A stretch of DNA of 64,000 bases from the NCBI RefSeq assembly GCF_018502485.1, contig NZ_CP075546.1. One strand, written 5' to 3'. Source of the DNA: Methanospirillum purgamenti (GTDB lineage: Archaea; Halobacteriota; Methanomicrobia; Methanomicrobiales; Methanospirillaceae). Of the stretch, positions 45,336 to 54,536 are shown in pieces. The notes beneath the pieces were generated by a model. It had not been told where the DNA came from, did not search any database, and saw only the letters and a list, made by a program, of their open reading frames with translations. Positions within the stretch are counted from its first letter, which is position 1; every line of letters starts with the position of its first letter. Made by a program: the position numbers and the translations under genes.

Positions 45336-45926
45336 TTATTTCTCCGTGATATGTGGTTTTGGTTCAAGTTCACCCAGGATACGATTTGTCCGGTCCAATA
45401 TTTTCCTGATCTGATCCTGTGTGTCTGGATGATCAGTATGGAGATCACGTAATGCTTTTGTTGATGATTCAATATCGGCGATATATGATGCAATTGCAGA
45501 TCTCGTTAATGTCCAGTTCTTTTCGTTCTGGATTGCAGAATCTTCTGCTTTACTTCTCCTGACAAGGTGCCGGACTGCATGGGCAAGTTCTGTAAAAAGA
45601 GGTTTTGGGTCTCCTCCTTTTTGAAGATAAAAGTCTGCCCCGTTGTTTAGTGCTTCAATTACCACTTCTTCCCTTCCTTTACCGGTAAAGATGATAAAGG
45701 GAATAGATGGATTTTCTGACCTGACACATTTTAGCAATTCAATGCCGTCCATATCAGGCATATCATAATCAGAAATGATGGCATCAAACTGTTCAGACCG
45801 TAACCGGGTAAGTCCCTCATCTGCTGAGTCTGCAATTTCTACATCGAGATTTGCTTCTTCTTTTAAATAAATTTGTGTCAGAGTGAGCAACGTCTTTTCA
45901 TCATCAATATATAAAACACGGGTCAT
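45336..45926 (-). CDS. Response regulator with C-terminal helical extension
   Basis: A 196-residue protein. Residues 1-120 form a receiver (VLYIDDEKTLL, phospho-acceptor in AIISDYDMPDMDG, IFTGKG, LQKGGDP). The last 75 residues are helical and charged, without a known DNA-binding fold. The DYDMPDMDG and QKGGDP variants are typical of methanogen PAS-linked receivers. ATG at 45926 begins at the first strand; 45962 would add a leader. Upstream of, and likely co-transcribed with, the antiporter. Confidence 0.83.
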   Translation of the reverse strand: MTRVLYIDDEKTLLTLTQIYLKEEANLDVEIADSADEGLTRLRSEQFDAIISDYDMPDMDGIELLKCVRSENPSIPFIIFTGKGREEVVIEALNNGADFYLQKGGDPKPLFTELAHAVRHLVRRSKAEDSAIQNEKNWTLTRSAIASYIADIESSTKALRDLHTDHPDTQDQIRKILDRTNRILGELEPKPHITEK

Positions 45927-46033
45927 TTTTTTAATATTTATGATAGCACCTGAGCATTCCATTACGTGGTAATGTAGTATTATCTTCTCAAGGGAAATTT
46001 CTTTTTTGCCATCTAAAGAATAGGGTGTATATA

Positions 46034-48013
46034 CTATATATTCAGGTTGTCAGTTGCGATGCTCACTTCCTGATAAGCCTTTTTGAGAAGTCGGTTATAA
46101 TACCTGATATCAATCCCCTTTGGATCCCATGATGGATCAACAAGGAGTCGTTCTTCATTTCTGACCAGAAATGAGGCATCCATTCCAGGTTCTATAGTAA
46201 CATTGTATTCACGATATGTATCCAGAACTGCTTGAGCAATACAGTGAGATTTGTATTTTTCTTTTCCAATCCGACGGGTAATTATCAGTTCCTCTGGATC
46301 TGTACTGGAAAGATCATGTCGGTATTTTGTATAGAGATTATGCAAAATTTCTCGTGCATGGTGAAGTTGCCGGGCATCCGGGTATTGAGCCAGGTGCTCT
46401 ATCATATCGGTCTGCATTCTGGCAACATAAGGAGGGGTTGTTCTTCTGTTTATGGAAATACCCTTCATCTTCATCGTTCCATCTGTCAGTCTGCCAAAAT
46501 AAGAACTAAATGATCCGCTTCCATCATTTTGAGGCAAAAATCCTACCCAGTCAAAATATTCACATTCGGTATGAAATTTCGTATGTTTTTCAATCCTTTT
46601 TTGAATGGAATCAATACAGCCTCCCTTGATGAACAGACAATCTATTATTGCATGAAGGACTTTTCCTCCATTCTCCTCGGTAAGTGTGATACATTCTTTC
46701 AGTATTCGTGTGGCTGAACGTGTAATCTCTTCATGTACTTCGATTCTCCCAAACCGTGCATTTTTGTATCCTGTGTATCCAAAGCAGGTGACGAGCATCC
46801 ATTTCAGGACTCCGTCCATGCCTTTGTATGTTGGATCTGTTTTCTTTTTCAATTTCGTATACTGTCTGAGATCAAGAATCGGTTTCAGGACGGAGGGAAG
46901 AAATCCTTCGCTATTAGGATTCATCAAGGTTTCAGGTGATAGATTTTCTTTGACGATGATACTTGGATAAAAGGATGTAAAATCAAGCTGGGTTACATCT
47001 GCATATATACCTGGATGGGGTTGCAGCATATATCCTCCGCGATAATCAAGTCGCATGGATCTGACATTCCGGTTCGCTTCTGCATCACTTTTTCTGAATG
47101 GAACAGCCAGACCTCGTGCCAGTGCTTCATAGACTTCATATGTGGAGATGAGTGTTCCTGGTGTCAGCCGTGATGCCAGGTTAGGGGAGAGACCTGATAA
47201 TCGTGATGCAAGAAATATTCCTCTGAGATCGCCTTCACGATACATGAAGCTCTGTCTGGTATCAATGATGATTCTGCCTTCGGGGATTTTTGCCCCAAGC
47301 CGGTGTTCCATTCGCCCATAACTAAAATATGATCTGGGAGATACGGTATGAAATATTCCGGTTCTACTGAACGAATTAAAGAGGTTGTATTCATGTGCAG
47401 CATTATAGAAGATCCCTGACCATGTATCATAGTCCGGAAACAGGATAATATCAGGATCCTGATCATTGATGATAGTGAAGAGATCATCTGCCAGAGTTTT
47501 TTTCGAACCTTCAAGGAACCATTTTTTTGTATCCATGGAAATCGAGATGTTTCCGGGATGATCAGAACGATGAGGATTTTCACTACAGGAGATTTTCATC
47601 AGATCAAGTTCTATTATCTGGTCAGGAGAGAACCGATTAGCATTGGCATATCCCCCAACGACCTGATTTGTACTTGCACAATAAAACTGTTCAGGCCTAA
47701 TATCTACATTAAATAATTTTGCCTGGTAGCAGGTCTGCTCTTCAATTTGTAATGCAGTTTCCCTGTCTGCTTGTATATGAAATCCTTCTTCAGTTCCATA
47801 TATGGTTCTGATAGTGCATGGTGTGACATCATATACTTCATCCAGTCCATCAAGGAGATCATAATACTGGTGCATATCCGGAAATGAGATCATAAAACCC
47901 GGGTTCACGATATGATGAGTGCAGGATAACGTTTCACCGTTTTTTATCCAGAGGTCTACTCCATATTTCGTCCTCGAGACATCGAAAATGAAGTCATTTT
48001 TTACATGGGTCAT
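46034..48013 (-). CDS. Divergent family-B DNA polymerase, probably inactivated
   Basis: A 659-residue PolB-like protein. Motif A is intact (DFTSFYPSII, D344), preceded by the YRGGYML segment. Motif B is altered: KWMLVTCFG (404-412) has V for the conserved Asn and F for Tyr. Motif C reads HAIIDCLF (454-461): the first Asp of DTD is I456, while D458 remains. The exonuclease region lacks the DIE motif. This resembles the inactivated archaeal PolB group. It starts one base after the gene at 48015, so they are co-translated. A structural or repair role is likely. Confidence 0.82.
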   Translation of the reverse strand: MTHVKNDFIFDVSRTKYGVDLWIKNGETLSCTHHIVNPGFMISFPDMHQYYDLLDGLDEVYDVTPCTIRTIYGTEEGFHIQADRETALQIEEQTCYQAKLFNVDIRPEQFYCASTNQVVGGYANANRFSPDQIIELDLMKISCSENPHRSDHPGNISISMDTKKWFLEGSKKTLADDLFTIINDQDPDIILFPDYDTWSGIFYNAAHEYNLFNSFSRTGIFHTVSPRSYFSYGRMEHRLGAKIPEGRIIIDTRQSFMYREGDLRGIFLASRLSGLSPNLASRLTPGTLISTYEVYEALARGLAVPFRKSDAEANRNVRSMRLDYRGGYMLQPHPGIYADVTQLDFTSFYPSIIVKENLSPETLMNPNSEGFLPSVLKPILDLRQYTKLKKKTDPTYKGMDGVLKWMLVTCFGYTGYKNARFGRIEVHEEITRSATRILKECITLTEENGGKVLHAIIDCLFIKGGCIDSIQKRIEKHTKFHTECEYFDWVGFLPQNDGSGSFSSYFGRLTDGTMKMKGISINRRTTPPYVARMQTDMIEHLAQYPDARQLHHAREILHNLYTKYRHDLSSTDPEELIITRRIGKEKYKSHCIAQAVLDTYREYNVTIEPGMDASFLVRNEERLLVDPSWDPKGIDIRYYNRLLKKAYQEVSIATDNLNI

Positions 48014-48014
48014 A

Positions 48015-48512
48015 TCAGACCTCCAGAGTGAGTTGCCTGGATGGGGTCTTTTTCATTTTTCGACCCGGCTTTTCGTTAATAGTCCTGTATAGAATAATCC
48101 GATGAAAAAAGGGTTCCAGGGCCTGTATGTATGTATCCGCATATGGGGTCAGGAGTAAAACGCCGGTACTTCTCGCTGCATGTTCTTTGCACCGGTGGCC
48201 GATAATGGGAAGTAAATCTGCACGTTCTTCAAATAAAGATCGATCATGTTCAATGATTATGAATGATTGATAGGCATCATCAAGAATTGTAAGGATCTGA
48301 AATGCAGTTAGGGCCCTTCTGACAACAAATCGTTCAGAAAATCTGAAAAGATCTGGTAGTATGATCGGATAATTGCCACACAGGTAGAGAATAAGTCCCT
48401 GTTCTTTCCTAAGAAATAATTCGGGCGCTTGGGTCAGTACCTCTGTTGGTGCAATGAAAGCAGTGAAGGTACCATGAGAGACTGAGAACTGTGATATGAG
48501 AGGAACTGACAT
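48015..48512 (-). CDS. Hypothetical RecA-like partner of the divergent polymerase
   Basis: A 165-residue protein without a Walker A loop. It has a Walker-B-like strand SFIIIEHDRSLF and a following LLPIIGHRCKEHAARSTGVLLLTPYADT, reminiscent of the RecA/RadB ATPase core after its P-loop. The last residues are basic (GRKMKKTPSRQLTLEV) and could be a tail for a clamp or DNA. Adjacent to the polymerase with one base between stop and start. The RecA link is inference from pattern. Confidence 0.6.
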   Translation of the reverse strand: MSVPLISQFSVSHGTFTAFIAPTEVLTQAPELFLRKEQGLILYLCGNYPIILPDLFRFSERFVVRRALTAFQILTILDDAYQSFIIIEHDRSLFEERADLLPIIGHRCKEHAARSTGVLLLTPYADTYIQALEPFFHRIILYRTINEKPGRKMKKTPSRQLTLEV

Positions 48513-48590
48513 GGCATAGCAGGATGTTGGTACCCCACATATAATACTAAAGGAAGCAGGGTGAAAGTGAAAAACACATATAAATAGTCC

Positions 48591-50354
48591 TCATTTCTCT
48601 TCAGAGACCTGAGGATTATATGAAAGGACCATATTTCTTGCTCGAATAAATTCTGCTATACTCCATGCCTGACAGATGGCACCTGCAGGAGCATGAGGGA
48701 AATCACCGTTGAATAATTCAGGAAGCATCCCGGCTCCTTCTGTGAAGAAATAATGCCAGAGGGGGAGAAGTCTTCGTGATGCACGATCTGGGCTTTCTCC
48801 ATATTGTATTTGAGCGTCAATATACCATGAGATAAACCAGGGCCAGACCATTCCGTTATGGTAGGAAGCGTCTCCAGTATAGGTTCCCAGATATCCGGGT
48901 GAATGAGGTGCGAGCGAACGCAGACCATATGGTGTCAGGAGATCATTTTGTATTCTTACAAGTGCTTTTCTGCCTTCATCAAATGGAACAAGACCTAATG
49001 ATAATGCAATAAGTTGATTTGGTCTGACTGAGGGATCATCAGGATCTAACACATCAAAGAGACAACCAGTATTTTCATTCCAGTATGCATAATAGGCACT
49101 TCGTACGCGTTTTGGTGATACTGGAATATCAATTTCAAGATAATCACAAATTTCAAGAGCAAGTATCCAGAGCGCATTTATCTCAACCGGTTTTCCTTCC
49201 CGTGGAGTATATGGTGTATCCATCCATGTTGAACCTGAAGTTACCGTGATGAGATCCCCGTCAAGATGTGTCATTTCGGTATCAGGATATGCAGATATGA
49301 GCGTTTCAAGATCTGGCAAAATCTCATCAACAAAAGGTGAATTCTGGTGTGTCTGGAGGTAATGAAAAAGAGCCCAGAAAAGCCAGAGTGGAGCATCTGA
49401 AGAGTTGTATGAATCCGGAATACGGTTTGGGATAAGTCCTCTTTTCTGAGCCTTGAGAAACTTTCGAAACAGATGTTCAGCTTCCCGGTACTTCCCCCTG
49501 GATAGAAGAAGCCCTGGCATGCTGATAAAAGTATCACGTCCCCATTCCTGAGTGAACCAATGATATCCGGCAATTATTCCTCCATTTAGAAGACAGAGTT
49601 GTGATGCACGGGTTAAAAGATCAGGTGATTGTGTGGCATGTACACGAGAAGGTGGAGGGACGGTGCAATCCGGATAAACCTGGAGTTCAATACTGTCATC
49701 GGTTACGGTCCCTGAAAAATATCCTGGTGAGATAAGTGTTTCAGTGATATTTTTCCCTTGAATTGTATCTTTTGGGTACCTGGCATGGTAATATGGTATG
49801 TGATTAATAGTGAATGGTAACTGGCATCTGAAATGATATTTGTTCCAGGTATATCCATCCTGAACCGGAGTTACAAATACTGACCGGTCAGATTCACATG
49901 CATGGATGTTGCGATCGATCATTAGTGGTCTGATGGTAAAATCGGCTATGCCATCTACTTCCCATCTGACAAAAAGACCGTGGTTGAGATCAATTGTTTT
50001 TGTTATAAGGGCTGATTGTAGAGATAATTCCTGGGTGACCGGATAAAGTCGTGTTGAAAGGATATATTGAAGCATCTCATCTGGTGGTCGTTCTCCCCAC
50101 TATCCAGGTAGGAGTGAGATTTCATTTATGGTTTCGTGTAAGGCTGAAAGGATAATTCGTCCGTCATCTATGAAAAGACCATGATGTCTACGGGAATTTC
50201 CTGCCCATGAAGTAGAACAAAAAAATGTATCCTCACTCATCAGAAATTCACGGGATGATGCAAGAGCCGTGTGGCTACGCTCTGGTCCGTACCATATCTG
50301 ATCTGGAACATGTGCCAGAAGTGAAGTCATGGCCTGATGGCCTTTAAAATACAC
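48591..50354 (-). pseudogene. Glycogen debranching enzyme interrupted by one in-frame TAG
   Basis: Two collinear segments in one frame are split by a single TAG (50100-50102). The first has 84 residues from GTG at 50354, preceded by AAGGAG, with GDE N-terminal SWAGNSRRHHGLFIDDGRIIL. The second runs from 50099 to 48591 and carries the (alpha/alpha)6 GH133-type domain (QEWGRDTFISMPGLLL, GSTWMDTP, NHNGMVWPW-like YHNGMVWPWFI). Read through, it is 587 positions, near family length. It could be a nonsense mutation, read-through, pyrrolysine or a sequencing error. Re-initiation at ATG 50075 is possible. Downstream of GT4 and GH57 genes. Confidence 0.8.
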
Positions 50355-50515
50355 GACAGGATATCTCCTTCGTATCTCTTGAATATACCGGATAAAATAG
50401 AGCGATTATATTAATAAATTTTTTAAATAAAAAGAGAAGTAATTATACATTGGTTACGAGGTTTCAATAGCGCACGGATATTGGGGAGTATGTGTTTCCT
50501 TTTTTGATTGGATTA

Positions 50516-51655
50516 TCAATTCATAGCTTCAAGATATACATACATAACCTGATCTTTAATAGAATCCCAGAAAAACCGTCGATCTACCTGATTATATCCA
50601 CCTCGTGAAAGCCGGATCCGATCATGCTGATTATCAAGATAATAATTTACTCCCCAGGCAATTCCTTCAGGTGTTGGATCAACAACAAGTCCATTTATAC
50701 CATGCTCTACATTCTCCGCAAGTCCACCAACTCTTGAGACGACGACTGGTTTATTTGCACTCCATGCTTCTAAAAGTATGATTCCAAATGGTTCATTTCT
50801 GCTCGGAATTACGACAATATCACTGGCATGTAAGAGTCTTACGTATTCTGAATCAGAAATGAATCCAGGAAGTTGAACCGGCCATCCTTGTGTCCGTTCT
50901 ATAAGCCAGTCCCGCATACCTCCTCCGCCGGCCATAATAAATGCTGCATTCCAGTGTTTCTCCCGAATCAGTGGGATTGCATCCACCAGGATGTCTGGAC
51001 CTTTCTGATAGGCCATTCTTCCTACATATGTAATCAATGGAGTAAGGTAATGTAATCCAAATTGTGTTTTGATTGCTCCAGGATCAATACTGACATCAAA
51101 TTGTTCTTTCACGACCCCATTCGGAATAACGTGTATCTTTTCTGGGTCTGTTTTATAGAGCGAGAGTACTTCGCTTCGAAGTGTCCAGGAAACTGTAATG
51201 CATCGCCTGGCAATAAGACTTGCATACCACTCCTTACTACATATCTCATGGTACTCCCACCAGTCACCATGTACATTTCCATTTCGCCCATATTCTGTTG
51301 AGTGAAATGAAAAAACGGTTGGGCGATGTTGCAGGAGATGGAGTGCTTCGGTTACATGCCAGTCGTGGAAATGAATGACGTCAAAGGCCGGATTATCAAA
51401 TTGATAAAATCGATTAACAAGCCCTTTTGAAAGATCTGCACAATATTCTACGATATTATTTCCACTGGGGCGATATGTATGAAAATATACCCCGTTCATC
51501 TCAAAGTCCCCGTCTCCTCTGGTGAAGAAATGGACTTCATAATCTTTGGCAAGAGCCTGGGCAAGGTATGTCGCTGCGTTTGATAGTCCTCCTACCCGTT
51601 CTCCGTAAAGGTTTTCCCAGCAAAAAATTGCTATTTTATATCGTTTTCCTGACAA
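50516..51655 (-). CDS. GT4-family glycosyltransferase (glycogen-synthase-like)
   Basis: A 379-residue GT-B enzyme. The N-terminal acceptor domain has GERVGGLSNAATYLAQALA. The C-terminal nucleotide-sugar domain has LITYVGRMAYQKGPDILVDAI and the EX7E motif RNEPFGIILLEAWSANKPVV, followed by GGLAENVEHGINGLVVDP. Together with GH57 upstream and the debranching enzyme downstream, it is probably an alpha-glucan (glycogen) synthase. Ends in LEAMN. All three genes share the minus strand. Confidence 0.85.
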   Translation of the reverse strand: MSGKRYKIAIFCWENLYGERVGGLSNAATYLAQALAKDYEVHFFTRGDGDFEMNGVYFHTYRPSGNNIVEYCADLSKGLVNRFYQFDNPAFDVIHFHDWHVTEALHLLQHRPTVFSFHSTEYGRNGNVHGDWWEYHEICSKEWYASLIARRCITVSWTLRSEVLSLYKTDPEKIHVIPNGVVKEQFDVSIDPGAIKTQFGLHYLTPLITYVGRMAYQKGPDILVDAIPLIREKHWNAAFIMAGGGGMRDWLIERTQGWPVQLPGFISDSEYVRLLHASDIVVIPSRNEPFGIILLEAWSANKPVVVSRVGGLAENVEHGINGLVVDPTPEGIAWGVNYYLDNQHDRIRLSRGGYNQVDRRFFWDSIKDQVMYVYLEAMN

Positions 51656-51714
51656 AATTTACACCCATGACATTCTTATGAGAATTTTTTACAAATGAAG
51701 TTCGTCAATATCCT

Positions 51715-53169
51715 TTATTGTAATGCAGCCCATAATTCATGTCTTCTGGTATCTGCTGCAAGAATTAATTCCTGGCGGTTATTCGCTCTGTCGATTGCCT
51801 GGGCTAATGGTTCATCTTTTATAACTGTTCGGCACCAGTTTGCTAAATCGCCTTTTTGATGATGGTATGAGATAGAATCAGCAGGAACAATTTGCAGCAT
51901 ATCAGCAAACTGGTCCATATCAAATGCTACATGACCGGTATATCCTACCGGACTTGAAAAGTAAAATGCATCATCAATGGGTAGTGACCTGAGCGGATAC
52001 AAAAATTCTTTCTTTTCCATTTGCTGTATGGATCTCTCTTCAAAATCAGCTAGTACATCCATATATGTGATGAATGCTTCATGTTCGGGTTGATGACTAA
52101 AATAGGTGTGAACTTCACCGCATGATCCATGCTTACATGACATGTAGTAAAAATGATCACTTATCTGAAGACACCGCCAGGTATGCAGGTCTTCACAAAA
52201 GGTCTTGGCACGTTGAACAGCCCGAAACGCATTTTTCTGTTTTCTGTTTTCAATCCAGGCAGTACCATCTTTTTCTGCATCAGCCCATGAAATCGGAAGA
52301 GGTATGGAAAATTCATCTCGGACTGGTGATGAGAGGATCTCTGAGGGTTTTATCATCTGGACATCAGATCGTTGGATCTCTGGACCCAGGTGTCTTAAAA
52401 ACTCCAGGATACCTGATTCAACCCAGTAATGTTCTCCGAGTGTCTCATAGTCAATAAATACCGGCACAAAATCTCCGGGAGTTTTTGAGATCCAGTAGGC
52501 ATACCGATCAGCCGATAACGGCCATGCTTCCCAGTCACGGCAGGTAAAACGAAATGCTATATCATCTGATAGTTTGAAATTTCGCATGATAACGGGGAGA
52601 CCGGCACATTGATAGAGGTAATTAGGACTGCGCCATTCCAGTATATTGTCTACTCCCTCAGTAAGACATGCTTTAAATCCGAGATCTTTTACTGTCGCTG
52701 CTATTCTGTTGTCAAAAAGAAATTCTGTATTTTCAAATATTACTGGTTCTACACCAAATGTGTCTTTCAGGAGTTCACGATGGAGGTTTACCTGGTTGCA
52801 AAATTCTTCCATCGTCCAAAAAAGGCTTGAAATACTGTGAAAATAGGTCTGACCAATCATCTCAACGTTTTTATGCCGGGCAGCCTGGTTAAAAAGTTCA
52901 AGAACGTCAGGTGCCCATTTTTCCATCTGCTCAATGAGAACTCCGGATAGGGAAAAAGCACAACAAAATCCGTCATCGAGTTGATCTAGTATTATTGAGG
53001 TTGCTGGTTCGTAACACTTATTGCAAACACGAAGAAGTATCTCCTTATTGGCATCATCAAAGTAGCGCTCCATCGGGTCTTCATAGTTTCCAGATAATTT
53101 AGGCTTAAAATTCTTTTTCAAACGATATGGTTGATGAACTTCAAAACCTAAAAAAAAACGCTGATTCAT
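51715..53169 (-). CDS. GH57 alpha-amylase/glucanotransferase
   Basis: A 484-residue glycoside hydrolase family 57 protein. Motif 1 is FEVHQPYRL, motif 2 GQTYFHS, motif 3 IFENTEFLFDN (with the catalytic nucleophile Glu), motif 4 VFIDYETLGEHYW (with the acid/base Asp). It hydrolyses or transfers alpha-1,4 glucan chains inside the cell; no signal peptide is present. First of the glycogen cluster on this strand. Confidence 0.88.
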   Translation of the reverse strand: MNQRFFLGFEVHQPYRLKKNFKPKLSGNYEDPMERYFDDANKEILLRVCNKCYEPATSIILDQLDDGFCCAFSLSGVLIEQMEKWAPDVLELFNQAARHKNVEMIGQTYFHSISSLFWTMEEFCNQVNLHRELLKDTFGVEPVIFENTEFLFDNRIAATVKDLGFKACLTEGVDNILEWRSPNYLYQCAGLPVIMRNFKLSDDIAFRFTCRDWEAWPLSADRYAYWISKTPGDFVPVFIDYETLGEHYWVESGILEFLRHLGPEIQRSDVQMIKPSEILSSPVRDEFSIPLPISWADAEKDGTAWIENRKQKNAFRAVQRAKTFCEDLHTWRCLQISDHFYYMSCKHGSCGEVHTYFSHQPEHEAFITYMDVLADFEERSIQQMEKKEFLYPLRSLPIDDAFYFSSPVGYTGHVAFDMDQFADMLQIVPADSISYHHQKGDLANWCRTVIKDEPLAQAIDRANNRQELILAADTRRHELWAALQ

Positions 53170-53346
53170 ATATACTCCGGTTCACGTAAAATCAAGGATC
53201 GTATTTCGATACGAGAGAGATTTGACTGAGCCATAGTTTTACTATTCAGGTAACCTATATAAACCATGCGGGATACGGAATCCGAATAAAAAAAACAAAA
53301 TGAACGATAGAAAAAAATAAACCCGATGCCATGAGATGCTACAGGA

Positions 53347-53781
53347 ATGGATGGATCAATGCTTCAGGCACTCACAGATCCTATAATAATACTTTTCATT
53401 TTTTGTACAATTGTCGCAATATTTGGCAGTTTTTTACGTTCCTGGATATTGTCTTGTTTGTTAATTTTATTAATTAGTCTTCTGGTAATTATTATTGCAA
53501 TAACTGCTGGTCAGGTGGCTGGACTTGAAGAACAGATACGATATTATATAACGGCTCATTATGTCTTTTTTTCGATAATAACACTTACCCTTCGGGACAT
53601 TATTCTCACAATAATTATTATTCTGGCATTTCAGCTAGCCCTTGCATTTCATATTACCAAAGTAGATGATGAGTTTCAGAAAAAATTTTTCTGGCTACCA
53701 GAAAGGAAATGTTGTCATTATGAAATGGAACATACTTTCAAGGTTCTATCTGAAAAAATGAAAGGGAAAAAGAGAAAATAA
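53347..53781 (+). CDS. Small integral membrane protein
   Basis: A 144-residue protein with three predicted helices (ILFIFCTIVAIFGSFL, ILSCLLILLISLLVIIIAITAG and LRDIILTIIIILAFQLALAF). A charged C-terminal segment contains a CC pair and ends KGKKRK. No family was recognised. It is the only plus-strand gene between two minus-strand blocks and ends ten bases before the convergent methyltransferase. Confidence 0.6.
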   Translation: MDGSMLQALTDPIIILFIFCTIVAIFGSFLRSWILSCLLILLISLLVIIIAITAGQVAGLEEQIRYYITAHYVFFSIITLTLRDIILTIIIILAFQLALAFHITKVDDEFQKKFFWLPERKCCHYEMEHTFKVLSEKMKGKKRK

Positions 53782-53790
53782 TCAATATTT

Positions 53791-54531
53791 TTATTTTTCC
53801 GGTTTTTTTCCTGCTGCAATCAGATTATATGCCAGATAGGGAATATTATCCTCAATAAAGGATTCAACCTTTTTTGCGATCATAAATAAAGGTCCAGCCA
53901 GGTTAAAGTGAGCAAATGAACATCTGAATATTTCTATCTCTTCAAATCCTGCTCTATCTAACAGATCATACATCTCTTTTGCACTGTAGTAGTGTTCTGC
54001 AAAAGAACCAACCCCTACCCGCCTTATCTTCATCTTTGCTCCAATGCTATATAGGGCGGGAAGACTTGATGTGAAGATATTTTTCCCAAGGGTACACACC
54101 GCAAGCCTACCTCCAGGAATTAATACTCTTAGACAATCGTGAAGGCTTTGTCCGGGATTTTGTAGGTAGGAAAATGCCAGTAAGCTTGAGATTGAATCAA
54201 ACGTTTCCGATTCAAATGGGAGCATTTCTGCATTTCCTACAACATACGGCAGATAAGGATATCGCTCCTGGGCTTTCTTTATCATTCCTGGGCTTATGTC
54301 AATACCAGTGGCAGTCCGGTTTGTACCTTCTTTAAGATACCGATCCAGAAAAAGACCTGTCCCACATCCGATGTCTAGTAAATGTCCCTCATGATGAATT
54401 TTACTGAGGACGGCCCCTGCAATGTGGTCATAATATATTCTGCCTCGCTCCCGGTGATCATATCGCTGATCATACACATCGGCAATGTCATCATAATGTG
54501 ACTGAACCCTGGCTTCAACCGATGGTTTCAT
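53791..54531 (-). CDS. Class I SAM-dependent methyltransferase (UbiE/type-11 like)
   Basis: A 246-residue methyltransferase with motif I LLDIGCGTGLFLDRYL, post-I TGIDISPGMIKKAQERYP, motif II FDSISSLLAFSYLQ and motif III LIPGGRLAVCTLGKN. The N-terminus has the DVYDQRYDHRERGRIYYD segment seen in small-molecule methyltransferases. Last gene of the long minus-strand run, five bases after the RFC-like gene. Substrate unknown. Confidence 0.82.
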   Translation of the reverse strand: MKPSVEARVQSHYDDIADVYDQRYDHRERGRIYYDHIAGAVLSKIHHEGHLLDIGCGTGLFLDRYLKEGTNRTATGIDISPGMIKKAQERYPYLPYVVGNAEMLPFESETFDSISSLLAFSYLQNPGQSLHDCLRVLIPGGRLAVCTLGKNIFTSSLPALYSIGAKMKIRRVGVGSFAEHYYSAKEMYDLLDRAGFEEIEIFRCSFAHFNLAGPLFMIAKKVESFIEDNIPYLAYNLIAAGKKPEK

Positions 54532-54536
54532 TTCTG

